A stretch of DNA of 64,000 nucleotides from NCBI GenBank assembly GCA_037968995.1, contig JBBKWP010000282.1, forward strand, positions 1 to 64,000. Direction: 5' to 3'. Origin of the DNA: JAEXNA01 sp037968995 (GTDB lineage Bacteria > Vulcanimicrobiota > Xenobia > Xenobiales > JADMJV01). The position numbers and the translations under genes are program-made. The notes beneath the pieces were generated by a model. That model worked only from the letters and a program-made list of their open reading frames with translations, had not been told where the DNA came from and made no database searches. Shown here in pieces: positions 23,058 to 32,032 of this stretch. Numbering within the stretch: the first letter of the stretch is position 1; the number at the start of each line of letters is the position of its first letter.

Positions 23058-25754
23058 CTAAGATTCGCCTTCATCGGCCAGACGCAGCCCCAAGGGCAGG
23101 GAGTCTCCGTAGAGCGCGGCGGACTCTTCTCTGGTTCGAACCGACTCGCCCCGCAATTGAGCCAGCACGCGCTCTCCCACACTTTCAGCCACTAGCGAAG
23201 ATTCTACGCGGTCCCAAAGATCTGTTGCGAGGTCTCTGAGCGGGTCCCCGCAACGGGCCGCGATGGTCACCAGAGCCAGCTTCCCAAAGCTAGTACTCTG
23301 CCATCGTGACTGTAAGATACTCTCCACCACGGGCGCCACCTCGGTGCCGGAAATCACGTGGCCGACAGCGCTGGGGTCCAAAGGCTTGCGGGCCGCCAAA
23401 CGAGCCAGCAACCAGAGTTCCTCACGGCCGCCGTCCAACCGTTCACAAAGCACCTTGGCCAGGGCCAATTTCTCGTCGGTTGAGATGCGCTCCAAACTGA
23501 CCGCCATCCGCAACATCTCTTTAGCGTCCTCTTTGCCGGGATTGCCTTTGTTGCGCGTCTTGATGTGCTTTCGACCCGGCAAGTAAAGAGGATGCACTTG
23601 GTCCCAGAGATGGGACTGAGTCTCGTCGCGCAAGCCGGCGGCAACCCGGCGCCAAAGGATGAAAAACTGGGCCTTCACCGCATCGTCTCGGGAAAACTGA
23701 AGCCAAGCTTGCAAGAGCTTCTCTAACTGCAGAACTCGCCACTCGTCGAGAGGCAGACCGAAACCGGGTCGCAAACAGAACCCGATACCGTTAAGCCAGG
23801 CCGCTTCGTACTCGGGTTCCACCCGGCGCCGGGACTCCATGGCCCAGTAGCTGTCCCATAAAGTTCGCAGCACGACCGAAGGCCACTCGTCGCGGGGCTG
23901 ACCCAACACAGTCTCGAGGCCCAAAAGAAGATTCTTGGGGCGGGTCGGCGCGGCTTTCAACTGTTTCGGTTTGTAGGCAAACGTCTGAGCCACTAAGCGG
24001 CGCGCTTCCTCTACCTCGCTTCGGGCCAGGTCCGCGGACGCAGAACCCGCCACACCGTCTCGCACGGAGAACTCCAGACGAAACTCGCCCTTTCGCTCTC
24101 CTTTGCAACGGATATCTAAGGTTCCCACGGGAGTGACTTCCGCCTCGAGATGAACCTTGATCTCCTTGTCTTCAGCTCGCTCGAGATCCACCCGGGTCTG
24201 TAGAGTTGGTAGCGGCACGAGATCCGAGAGTCCGACCAGCACCCCCGCTTCGTCTTTCGGCCGCATAGACGAGGAAAAAAGTGGAAATGCCACCGGCTCA
24301 CCGACTCTTAGGACAAGCTTAGGCTCCGGCAAGGTCACCAACTGTCCCTCTCGGGTAGAACTGGGTATCACGCAGACCGCCTGTCGGTCGGCTAAGCCTA
24401 AATAGTAAGAGCGGGCGGTCCCGCCTTCGACCACTAAACCATCGGTCAAACGCTGATGGCCGTACCAGGCCGCTCCCCTCGCAACCGCTAAATGTGCCTC
24501 TTCGTTCTCCAGTTCGACAACAGGTGCATCCCGTCCCAACTCCCGATTCCACTGATTCAGAATCTCAAGCACTCTCTGACGCACGACTCCTGAGGCGCAG
24601 GCGCCGCCGTTGAAGAGAACTCGGGTGGGGAAATGGTCCTCATGGGCATGAAGGAAGCGACTCAGGTGTCTTGGGATAGCCGGATCCGACTCAAAGGGTA
24701 GTCCCAACTCTTTGAGTCCTCGCCCACCGCCCTTCAACAGTATGTCCTCATAGTCGAGGCGGGGGAAAAAACCGTCAAGCACCAGATTCAACAGTTCCGC
24801 GCGCTCGATCTCGGCGGAAAGCGCTCCGCCCAGCAGCTTAGAACCACTCCCGGGCACCACGACCGTAGCGCGGTCGGGGGCTTCATCGCCGAGCAGAAGC
24901 TCTTTACACGCCCGGCACTGCTGCCGAAGCACCCCCCACTGCAGACCGTTGAGCTTCTCGGGAAGGCGAGGCTCCACCGCGTACGCTAATGCGATGTCGA
25001 GGTTGTCTCCCCCTAACATCAGGTGGTCGCCCACCGCGACACGTTCAAGTTCGTCTCCCTGGGAGGTGCGAATCAAGGTGAAGTCGGTGGTTCCTCCGCC
25101 GATATCGCAAACCAGCACGACGTCACCTGATTGAAGATGTTTTTTCCAGTCCTTGCGTCGACGCCAGAGCCACGAATAGAAAGCCGCCTGCGGCTCTTCC
25201 AAGAGACGCACCGGAAGACCCACGGAAGCCGCTGCTCCGGCGGTCAATTTGCGAGCCAGGTCGTCAAAACTCGCGGGAATCGTCAGCACCACTTCACTGC
25301 CCTGCAGAGAGTCCTGGGGGAACCGGTAGTTCCAAGCCTCTATGATGTGCTCGAGATAGCGTGTAATAGCCCCCACAGCCGAAACCGGTTGGAGATCGCC
25401 GGCCCGCTCCCAAGGCAACATACGTTCGGTGGGATCCACATTGCGATGAGCCAGCCAGGATTTCGCCGAAACAACACAACGTCCGGGTACACGCGAACCC
25501 TGAAATCGAGCGAACTCACCCACCAAAAACGAGCGTTGGGGGTCCCAGGGGAGCGAAGTGGATTCCGACGGGAGTTCATAATCGCCCGGTAGGTAGAGAA
25601 AGGATGGCAACAGATCCCGTTCGCCCACCTCCACCGACGAGATCCGCTGGGTGATGGGAACAGTTTCCAGTCGATTCCCTCTGGGTTCGAACCGCGAGAT
25701 CGCCGTGTTGGAGGTTCCAAGATCGATACCGACGACTTGACGGCCGGTCACCAA
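23058..25754 (-). CDS. Hsp70-family ATPase with long C-terminal DUF3731-like domain
   Basis: An 898-residue Hsp70-like protein. The actin-fold ATPase has intact nucleotide motifs: GIDLGTSNTAI near the start, CDIGGGTTDFTLI (phosphate 2), and LFNGGACASG (adenosine). In the normal place of the DnaK substrate domain there is a diverged beta region (about 480-600), and the C-terminal about 300 residues are helical and rich in Trp and Arg, resembling the DUF3731 domain of YegD-type Hsp70s. The TTG at 25754 (GTG at 25751 also possible) follows an AGAGGA sequence and lies 4 bases after the preceding gene's stop. It is the last gene of the TPR-DUF2760-Hsp70-Hsp70 operon. The client and co-chaperones are unknown; no DnaJ or GrpE is near. 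Confidence 0.85.
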   Translation of the reverse strand: MVTGRQVVGIDLGTSNTAISRFEPRGNRLETVPITQRISSVEVGERDLLPSFLYLPGDYELPSESTSLPWDPQRSFLVGEFARFQGSRVPGRCVVSAKSWLAHRNVDPTERMLPWERAGDLQPVSAVGAITRYLEHIIEAWNYRFPQDSLQGSEVVLTIPASFDDLARKLTAGAAASVGLPVRLLEEPQAAFYSWLWRRRKDWKKHLQSGDVVLVCDIGGGTTDFTLIRTSQGDELERVAVGDHLMLGGDNLDIALAYAVEPRLPEKLNGLQWGVLRQQCRACKELLLGDEAPDRATVVVPGSGSKLLGGALSAEIERAELLNLVLDGFFPRLDYEDILLKGGGRGLKELGLPFESDPAIPRHLSRFLHAHEDHFPTRVLFNGGACASGVVRQRVLEILNQWNRELGRDAPVVELENEEAHLAVARGAAWYGHQRLTDGLVVEGGTARSYYLGLADRQAVCVIPSSTREGQLVTLPEPKLVLRVGEPVAFPLFSSSMRPKDEAGVLVGLSDLVPLPTLQTRVDLERAEDKEIKVHLEAEVTPVGTLDIRCKGERKGEFRLEFSVRDGVAGSASADLARSEVEEARRLVAQTFAYKPKQLKAAPTRPKNLLLGLETVLGQPRDEWPSVVLRTLWDSYWAMESRRRVEPEYEAAWLNGIGFCLRPGFGLPLDEWRVLQLEKLLQAWLQFSRDDAVKAQFFILWRRVAAGLRDETQSHLWDQVHPLYLPGRKHIKTRNKGNPGKEDAKEMLRMAVSLERISTDEKLALAKVLCERLDGGREELWLLARLAARKPLDPSAVGHVISGTEVAPVVESILQSRWQSTSFGKLALVTIAARCGDPLRDLATDLWDRVESSLVAESVGERVLAQLRGESVRTREESAALYGDSLPLGLRLADEGES

Positions 25755-25758
25755 GATG

Positions 25759-27513
25759 TCATTCCTCTTCGTGTCGAACGTTGAACTCGAGCTTCCAACG
25801 TCCCGGACCATCGCGTTCGACGCAATAAAGTTCCAGGGTCCCTAGTTCTGTGGCCACGGTCTCTAGCCGAACAGGAACGGATCTGGCATCGGCGCCTTCT
25901 TCCTTTAAAGTGGTGCCGATGGCGGCCAGTTGCTCGATCCCAACATCCTCCCACTCTTCGTGAACCTGTCCCACCAAATCTTCCGACTTCTGTGTCGCAC
26001 CCAGAAAGGGAAATTCCACGGGTTCTCCGAGAACCAAGCCGAAGTCCTGATCCGGTACTTCTAATGAGGTCCCCTCTTCCATGCCTTGAGGCGCGACGCA
26101 GACGGCCTTGATGGGGGGTTCGATCCCAGGCACGGCCGGCATAGCGAGTTCCACACCGATGTAGTAAGCTCGAGAAAGCCCACCTCGAATGCGGATCCCG
26201 TGGCCCTTCTTCACCAAACCGTAGCGGGCCGCTCCTCTGGCCACAGCCAACTCCAAGTCCGTCCCCTCCAGTTGGCGAACGGGCTCCCCATACCAATGTT
26301 CCAGGATGTCCAAAAGTCGGGTGCGCATTTCGGCGGCTTGAAAGACACCCCCGTTGAAGAGAATGGCAGTAGGACGCCGATCGCCTAAGAAGCCCGAAAG
26401 GTGTCGAGTGATGGCGGGGTCCGATTCATAAGGAAGTCCCAGTTCTGTCAGGCCCACTCTGCGATGACTGGTGGGCATGGTTCCAAGGTCGACCTCCGGG
26501 AAAAATCCGCCCAAAAGAACGCGCTCAGCCTCTTCGCGCGAGACGGTAATCTGCAGCGCTCCACCAATCAAAGAGCTTCCGCGGCCCGGAATGGTAATGG
26601 AAAACTCCGAAGGCTCGGAATCTCCCAAAAGCTTTTCCTTAGCTTCTCGGCATCCGTAGGTGAGAACTTGAAACTGCCAGGCGTCGAGTTTGGTCCCTTC
26701 TCCTTTGAGACGTTGGCGCACCGCCATGGCTAAGGCCAGGTCCATATTGTCGCCGCCCAGCAAGATGTGTTGTCCCACCGCTACTCGCTCGAGGTCGAGA
26801 TCGCCGTCGGCTTCGTGCACCTGAATCAAGGAAAGGTCCGTGGTTCCGCCTCCGATATCGCAGACCAAAACCAAATCGCCTTTTTTGACCTGCTCTCGCC
26901 AACTGTCCCCGCAGTTTTCCAGCCATGCGTAGAAAGCGGCTTGAGGCTCCTCAAGTAACGTCACCTGGTTCAAACCGGCGTTCTTGGCGGCCTCGGCGGT
27001 GAGATCTCTCGCGACAGCGTCAAAGGATGCCGGAACCGTCAAAACGACGTCCGCATCGTCTAAGGGTTCCTGCGGATATTCAAATCTCCAGGCCGACACG
27101 AGGTGACGCAGATACTCGGTCGAGGCGGCCACTGGGCTCATCGGCGTCAGGTCCTCAGCGCCTTTCCAGGGGAGGATAGGTTTACTTCGCTCCACGCCTT
27201 CTTGAGACAGCCAGGATTTGGCCGACGATATGAGACGGTCCGGCTTCTTGGCGCCTTCCTTACGCCCGTAGACGCCTACAGCGCGCAAGTTGACCTCGTC
27301 CCAGGGCAGAGAAAGCTGTAAGGCTGACAGTTCGTGAGCACTCGGCAAGTAGAGGAAGGAAGGAAGCGTATTGCGACTCTCCACGACCCCGTTGTCAACA
27401 AGTTGAGGAATGCCGAAAACGCCTCCCTCGGGTGGGGCGTCCCCGTCCTCGCTCGCTTTGGCGTAAGCCAAGGTACAGTTGGTGGTTCCTAGATCGATTC
27501 CAAACGTTCTCAT
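25759..27513 (-). CDS. Hsp70-family ATPase, partner of the downstream long Hsp70
   Basis: A 584-residue Hsp70-like ATPase with intact motifs FGIDLGTTNCTLAYA at the N-terminus, CDIGGGTTDLSLI and LFNGGVFQA. The C-terminal about 150 residues form a beta-rich region much shorter than DnaK's substrate domain plus lid. It shares extended identity by eye with the 898-residue neighbour, for instance AKSWLS/AKSWLA and LLEEPQAAFY, suggesting an old tandem duplication. The ATG at 27513 is preferred over a GTG at 27531, because GGAGAAAGAG lies just upstream. Gene order is conserved in my memory of several bacteria (DUF2760, Hsp70, Hsp70-DUF3731), where the function is unknown. Confidence 0.87.
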   Translation of the reverse strand: MRTFGIDLGTTNCTLAYAKASEDGDAPPEGGVFGIPQLVDNGVVESRNTLPSFLYLPSAHELSALQLSLPWDEVNLRAVGVYGRKEGAKKPDRLISSAKSWLSQEGVERSKPILPWKGAEDLTPMSPVAASTEYLRHLVSAWRFEYPQEPLDDADVVLTVPASFDAVARDLTAEAAKNAGLNQVTLLEEPQAAFYAWLENCGDSWREQVKKGDLVLVCDIGGGTTDLSLIQVHEADGDLDLERVAVGQHILLGGDNMDLALAMAVRQRLKGEGTKLDAWQFQVLTYGCREAKEKLLGDSEPSEFSITIPGRGSSLIGGALQITVSREEAERVLLGGFFPEVDLGTMPTSHRRVGLTELGLPYESDPAITRHLSGFLGDRRPTAILFNGGVFQAAEMRTRLLDILEHWYGEPVRQLEGTDLELAVARGAARYGLVKKGHGIRIRGGLSRAYYIGVELAMPAVPGIEPPIKAVCVAPQGMEEGTSLEVPDQDFGLVLGEPVEFPFLGATQKSEDLVGQVHEEWEDVGIEQLAAIGTTLKEEGADARSVPVRLETVATELGTLELYCVERDGPGRWKLEFNVRHEEE

Positions 27514-27577
27514 ACGATACTCTTTCTCCACATGGAGAGCCCTCTAAAACCTACAGGTTCAGTGCGGCTCGAACGGT

Positions 27578-28066
27578 TCAGTCGAGTTCGACTTCGGCGG
27601 GCAGCAAGATATCGGCAGCCCCCAGTACCGGCAATTGGTCTCTCTCCAGGCGCCAACCGTGATGCCGCAACACTCCTGAGAAAGGCGGGTCACCCTCGAC
27701 CTTCCCTACCAGCGCAATTTCATGGGCGTCGAAACCCAATTCAACGTCTACGCGTTCGCCTTCTTTTTGCTCCATCACTGGAACCAGAGTGAGATACTGC
27801 TGCAAGATCTGCCGACAGCCCTTCTGCATGCCCCGAGCCACGGAGCCCACTTGAGCGTCAGGAAAGCCCGAAAGATCTTCCTGCAGAAAGTCGATAAAAC
27901 GACCCTCCTTTTGGAAGGCAGCCAAAAGCTGAGCCGATGAAGACGTCGCTTTCACGGGCTCAGGTAAGGCCAACTGGTTCTCTTGCATCAACTCGGCAAT
28001 CTTCTCAGACGTCGGGTTGTTTCTCAGGCAACGAAAGAATGCTTTAAAAGCTAGCGCCAATCCCAA
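27578..28066 (-). CDS. DUF2760-like protein, Hsp70-operon partner
   Basis: A 162-residue protein with an N-terminal helical region (LAFKAFFRCL) and a C-terminal segment with VLRHHGWRLE, LLPAEVELD and several short strands. These resemble the DUF2760 family, which is repeatedly found next to paired Hsp70 genes. The TTG start at 28066 lies after a GAGG sequence that spans the upstream stop. It sits between the TPR gene (5 bases after its stop) and the first Hsp70 (65 bases before). It may act as a nucleotide-exchange or adaptor factor for the Hsp70 pair; this is inference from position. The family call depends on memory and position. Confidence 0.7.
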   Translation of the reverse strand: MGLALAFKAFFRCLRNNPTSEKIAELMQENQLALPEPVKATSSSAQLLAAFQKEGRFIDFLQEDLSGFPDAQVGSVARGMQKGCRQILQQYLTLVPVMEQKEGERVDVELGFDAHEIALVGKVEGDPPFSGVLRHHGWRLERDQLPVLGAADILLPAEVELD

Positions 28067-28070
28067 AACA

Positions 28071-29657
28071 TTAGCCCTCGGGAAGGTCTTTCATCCAGGC
28101 CCGATACAGTTCCGTTTCGTCGAGGCTCTCGATGTCCCGGAGATAACGTCCGGTGTGACGGGAAAGTCCCGCCGCGCGAGCGATCTCAAGAGCGTCTCGA
28201 AAGGCACCGACGGCTTCGGGATAGCGCTTCAGTTGTCGGTAAAGAATACCTAACTCATAGTGCGCCTCCGCACGCCAGGCTTGGGGACCCTTTTCGGGTA
28301 GCTCTTCGATGGACTCGAGGTGAAGCTTCTCTGCTTTCGCGTAATCCTTGGTCAGACGGCAGATGACGCCCTTTAAGGTTTTCAAAAACGCCAATTCGCG
28401 ATCCATCTGCTGCTCGCTGAAAATCGCCTCGGCTTTGGTGGCGACTTCGTTGGCTTCAAGCGACCGGTCGGCCTTCACGTAGGCCTGCGCCAAGTCCATA
28501 TAGACGCGTCCCAGGTTGATCTGGTCTTCCACGTATTGGAAAAGTCCGATGCTTTCCTTAAGATTTGTGATGGCCTCTTCGGTGATGCCGACCTGAATCA
28601 AGGACCGACCAAGGTTGCGGTAACTGTACCCGAGTGCGTAGTAGTTGCCGTTGCGGGACGAGATATCGAGATCTCGACGAAAATATTTGACGGCGGTCTC
28701 GTAATCTTCGCGGATCATATAGACTTGACCCAATTTACCGTAGAGGGTCGCCAGTTCAGAGTTGGCTCCAAGGCGACGACAGATGGACTCCGCCTTCTTG
28801 TAGGAGAAGATCGCTTCTTCCATCCGATTGTTCGCGGCGAAGGTGCGTCCAATGGAGTCGTAAACCTTAGCTTGACCGTACCGGCAACCGGCCAACTTGT
28901 AGATGCGCAGGCCCTCCAAGTGATGCTCGAGAGTCTGGCGGTGAGCCCCCCTCATACTGCACATCACTCCGAGATAGCGTCGACTGGCAGCCGCTTCCAA
29001 GCTGGGCTGGTCACCCAGGACGTCAAGAGCCTTCTGGAACGCCTCGGAGGCCGCTTGATTATTTCCTGTGCGAAAGTAGTAGAGTCCGAACTGAGAGTTA
29101 TAAAGCGCGGCCAACTCCCGTTCCGCCGAATCCTCGGGCGTCTCCGGCACGAAAGCTTTGGCATCCAGCAGAAGGTTCTTAGCCTCTTCGAGCTCTCCGG
29201 TTCGTCCCGCGCTGGCCGCGATGTGACACATCGCCTCGGCTTTCTTTTGCACCAGACCGAGTTCGTCTGCCACTTCTCGAGCCTCTTGAAAATGGTCTCT
29301 CGCCTCTTCTCGCTCCCCCCTACGGGACATAGTGACTCCCAGCCCCAACAGTGCCTCAGCCACAGCACTTCGCTCGTCGCCCTCAAGCTCAGACTCCACC
29401 ACTCGACGGTACTCTCGCTGGGCTCGATCCCAGCGACCCACGACCTGGCACGCCTTGGCGTAGCGATTTCGCGCTTTGGCCACGTTGAATTCCCGACCGT
29501 CGCCGGAAAGCTTCTGGGCGGTCTTCAAGACCCGGTCGAAATGTCGCAACGCGGCCGAATAGTCAAGCCTCTTGAGAAGCTCTTCGCCTTGCTCCATCAA
29601 CTCCTCGAAAGGACGTTCCTCTTCCATCTTGGAGAGCAATTGTTCGGTTGTGCTCAT
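28071..29657 (-). CDS. TPR-repeat protein, first gene of the Hsp70 operon
   Basis: A 528-residue protein made almost entirely of tetratricopeptide-like repeats (about ten), with recurring patterns such as A-L-x-x-L-G-x-x-Y-x-x-x-x-D-Y-x-x-A. No signal peptide or membrane helix is visible. A GAGGG lies 9 bases before the ATG. It is the first gene of an operon of DUF2760-like and two Hsp70-like genes, separated from the next gene by under 10 bases. TPR domains commonly bind the C-terminal tails of Hsp70 or act as hub scaffolds, so it is a candidate recruiter for the two ATPases. A long antisense frame across this gene is a coding shadow. Confidence 0.85.
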   Translation of the reverse strand: MSTTEQLLSKMEEERPFEELMEQGEELLKRLDYSAALRHFDRVLKTAQKLSGDGREFNVAKARNRYAKACQVVGRWDRAQREYRRVVESELEGDERSAVAEALLGLGVTMSRRGEREEARDHFQEAREVADELGLVQKKAEAMCHIAASAGRTGELEEAKNLLLDAKAFVPETPEDSAERELAALYNSQFGLYYFRTGNNQAASEAFQKALDVLGDQPSLEAAASRRYLGVMCSMRGAHRQTLEHHLEGLRIYKLAGCRYGQAKVYDSIGRTFAANNRMEEAIFSYKKAESICRRLGANSELATLYGKLGQVYMIREDYETAVKYFRRDLDISSRNGNYYALGYSYRNLGRSLIQVGITEEAITNLKESIGLFQYVEDQINLGRVYMDLAQAYVKADRSLEANEVATKAEAIFSEQQMDRELAFLKTLKGVICRLTKDYAKAEKLHLESIEELPEKGPQAWRAEAHYELGILYRQLKRYPEAVGAFRDALEIARAAGLSRHTGRYLRDIESLDETELYRAWMKDLPEG

Positions 29658-30015
29658 GTCTTAATACCCTCGGTCCGCCCGCGATGCGGCGATTTTGTTG
29701 GCGCCTTCGGCGCAGGCTTCAAAAGTCTTACTGATTTTTTTTCAATGGTCAAGATTGACCGCCATCCTCAGTGCGTTCCGTCCATGAGCACCTGGCAGGT
29801 TCTAGACCTCTGAGGTCTCGACATCTGGCTGAGGTACTTGGATCACGCCGTGCTCCTCAAGCTCATTGAGCTCATTGAGCTCACGGATTCGCGTTGTGGT
29901 GCGTCGCCTCCCCCGTCGTCTTAACTCCACGATTATAGAAGGAGTTTGCCGCTCAGAGAGGATGGGAAAACAAACCTCCTGGACAACAGCTTTATTCTTA
30001 CTCAAGGTAAAAATC
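29658..30015. promoter_or_regulatory. Divergent intergenic region with inverted and tandem repeats
   Basis: A 358-base gap without a confident gene, between the divergent TPR operon and the lipase-like gene. It holds a perfect palindrome GGTCAAGATTGACC (29748-29761), an inverted repeat AGACCTC-T-GAGGTCT (29804-29818), a 9-base tandem repeat GCTCATTGA (2.5 copies, 29861-29883), and a short GC hairpin GCGCC/GGCGC near 29701. Both transcription units probably start here. A minus-strand frame of 124 codons overlaps the repeats and the lipase start; I do not call it. Confidence 0.4.
29748..29761. promoter_or_regulatory. Palindromic operator-like site GGTCAAGATTGACC
   Basis: Six-base arms with a two-base spacer, about 90 bases upstream of the TPR gene start. 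On the minus strand the right arm reads TTGACC, like a -35 element. It could bind a dimeric regulator of the Hsp70 operon; no second copy was noticed. Confidence 0.3.
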
Positions 30016-31008
30016 ATGAAAAAAACCGTTCTGCGTCTCACTCTATGCCTACTCGCTCTCGTCGCGTCAGGCTGCGGTGGCAGCGACCCGCTCGACAGCT
30101 TCAACGACACCTTCAATTCCGTCAGCCAGTCGGTCACGCAAACCGTGACCCGTGTAACCCACGTGAACTGGAACACCTACAACGTCTACCGTTACGAAGC
30201 GGACGCCTGGGTGCCTGTGATCAGCCAAGGCAACGTCCTCAGTCTGCCTCCTCTGGGCCAGCGTCCGGTCATGATCGTGCATGGTCTGGGTTCCGACATC
30301 GTTTCGAAGAGATTCGACGATGTCGCGAAGGCCTTGCAACAAGCGGGTGCGACCGCTATCCTCGGATTCGAATACGACACTCTCGATGCTGTGTCTAAAA
30401 ACGGCAGCCTTCTGGTCGAGGCTCTGAATCTGCTCACCGACAACGACCCCGGTCGCCAATTTTCGCTGATGGGGCACAGCATGGGAACGCTCGTCACGAG
30501 GGTCGCTCTGGAAAGTGGCCTAACTTTCGATATCGCTCCGACCGGAAATCGTGCGGTCTTGGTGGCCGGCCCACATTTGGGCAGCGAAGTGGCCCAGGCG
30601 ATTCAAGCTCGACCCAATCTGTTTCAGGAAGTCTTGCAGCTTTTAGTCTTGAACGGCAACATGGAGTTTCGTAACCTTGACGGTCGCCGAGTCGCGGTGG
30701 ACGGACAGGAGCAGGGCTTCAGCGACCTCATTCCGGGCAACTCGTTCCTGACCGGGCTCAACTTCGAAGCCGCCAATCATCACCCGCAGTTTGAGTACCG
30801 TACGATCGCGGGCAACAAGCGGGGCACCGACTACGAAGCTATCGCCCGTCTGCTGGGCGTCTTCGAAGATGACGGTGTCGTGGGTCTATCGAGTGCCAAC
30901 GCCGGGGTGATAGGTCAGGTAGCTTCAACCATCGGTAGCGGAGACCACACCACCATTACAACCAACCCAGTGGCGGTTCAGAAAATTCTAGAGTTCCTGG
31001 GATTCTAA
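30016..31008 (+). CDS. Lipase-like alpha/beta-hydrolase lipoprotein
   Basis: A 330-residue secreted lipoprotein. Its start MKK, a hydrophobic stretch and a lipobox of the type A-S-G-C around Cys18 mark lipid attachment; the mature N-terminus begins CGGSD. The catalytic domain has VMIVHGLGSD (oxyanion region), the nucleophile elbow GHSMG near residue 156, and a C-terminal GDHTT that supplies the likely catalytic His. This fits a class 2 lipase or PGAP1-like esterase. AAGG lies 8 bases before the ATG. It is convergent with the creatininase-like gene; the stops interlock by four bases (31005-31008). It is more likely to act in the envelope or outside than in metabolism of cytosolic lipids. Confidence 0.83.
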   Translation: MKKTVLRLTLCLLALVASGCGGSDPLDSFNDTFNSVSQSVTQTVTRVTHVNWNTYNVYRYEADAWVPVISQGNVLSLPPLGQRPVMIVHGLGSDIVSKRFDDVAKALQQAGATAILGFEYDTLDAVSKNGSLLVEALNLLTDNDPGRQFSLMGHSMGTLVTRVALESGLTFDIAPTGNRAVLVAGPHLGSEVAQAIQARPNLFQEVLQLLVLNGNMEFRNLDGRRVAVDGQEQGFSDLIPGNSFLTGLNFEAANHHPQFEYRTIAGNKRGTDYEAIARLLGVFEDDGVVGLSSANAGVIGQVASTIGSGDHTTITTNPVAVQKILEFLGF

Positions 31009-31967
31009 AAGGTCGGTCTCGGTCGGTCCCACCACCAGAACAGCAGCCATCCCACGGCCAGTCCTAAGGTCACTCGGGCTGCGTGCTCGCGATGACGGAC
31101 CTTCTTCTTCGTCTTCATCGCTGTGATAGGTTGGGGTGGCGCGGCCCGATAGTGACGGACGGGACGAGTGCAAAACTCATTGAGCAGATCCGCTGCGGTA
31201 TGGGCTAAAACTTCGAACGCGGCTTCCCCTAATTCCGCTGTTGCGACGGCCGGCGTTCCGAAATACCCACGATGAGCCCGAAGCGCCCGCAACCTCTTTC
31301 GGGTGCCGCTGGGCACTGGATGGGCCGGCAGCGTCTTGTATTGGCTGCCCACCAGGTGAGGTGTGATATGCAGCAGCAGCGCGGTCTCCCAACCAGCGGC
31401 ATGAACGTCGCCGTTGAGCCCCGCGACTTCGGCCTCGGTGTAAGGTCGACCCAAGCGCTTTTGTACTGCCTCATCATAGTCTCCCACCAGGAATCCTTCC
31501 AGCAGGTGCTTGGACGGGGAGATGACTCTCATGCGAGTTTTACTCTCCAAAATTCGAGCGGCTTCGTTGAGTGCATACAGATGATCGTCGGCTCCGTGCG
31601 AGGTCAACAACACCAGTCGACGAACTCCCAGGCGCTCCAACTCTTCGCCGTACTCCAGGAGAGCCTTGATCAACGTTTTTTTCTTCAACCGCAAGCAGCC
31701 AAGACTGGCTAGTGCGCTGGCGCCCTGGTACCAAAGCGGGAGCATCACCGCGTGCGCTTCACTTTCCGGCAGACCAACGGCGGTCACGGGAGTGACCAAT
31801 TCCGCCACGCGATAGGCCAGAGCGTCACAAATGATAGGGTCCGTTCCACTGGGTAGGTGGCTGGCGTGATCTTCCAAGGGGGCCACACCAAGGAAAAAAA
31901 GGCTTCCACGATAGGCCTCTTCTCGGAGCTCGTCCCAAGTCAGTTCATCAGCGTTCTTTACGTTCAT
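31005..31967 (-). CDS. Creatininase-family amidohydrolase with a C-terminal membrane anchor
   Basis: A 320-residue member of the creatininase family, which hydrolyses cyclic amides using two metals. The N-terminal metal motif PLEDHASHLPSGTD (family form E-x-H-G-x-H-L-P-x-x-T-D) and the central GDVHAAGWET (family form H-A-x-x-x-E-T) are both recognisable. The C-terminal about 25 residues include LGLAVGWLLFWWWD, a probable tail anchor after a basic segment, which is unusual for the family. The ATG at 31967 is preferred to an upstream frame because GAAGG sits 8 bases before it. Relatives include MftE and FAPy deformylase, so the substrate cannot be fixed. It is convergent with the lipoprotein gene and lies downstream of the YbjN-like gene. 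Confidence 0.8.
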   Translation of the reverse strand: MNVKNADELTWDELREEAYRGSLFFLGVAPLEDHASHLPSGTDPIICDALAYRVAELVTPVTAVGLPESEAHAVMLPLWYQGASALASLGCLRLKKKTLIKALLEYGEELERLGVRRLVLLTSHGADDHLYALNEAARILESKTRMRVISPSKHLLEGFLVGDYDEAVQKRLGRPYTEAEVAGLNGDVHAAGWETALLLHITPHLVGSQYKTLPAHPVPSGTRKRLRALRAHRGYFGTPAVATAELGEAAFEVLAHTAADLLNEFCTRPVRHYRAAPPQPITAMKTKKKVRHREHAARVTLGLAVGWLLFWWWDRPRPTF

Positions 31968-32032
31968 AAAATCGGCCTTCGCTCTCATCAATAGAGCCCC
32001 TGGTCTGCTTCCGCCCGCGGAAAAAGGGACGC

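Noticed and set aside
28536..29813. Long plus-strand frame (425 codons) antisense to the TPR gene
   Set aside because: It lies opposite a well-supported TPR protein, has no recognisable domain or ribosome-binding site, and looks like a coding shadow.
29802..30176. Minus-strand 124-codon frame at the repeat cluster
   Set aside because: It overlaps the start of the lipase-like gene and its repeated ELN residues come from the 9-base tandem repeat; no clear start signal.
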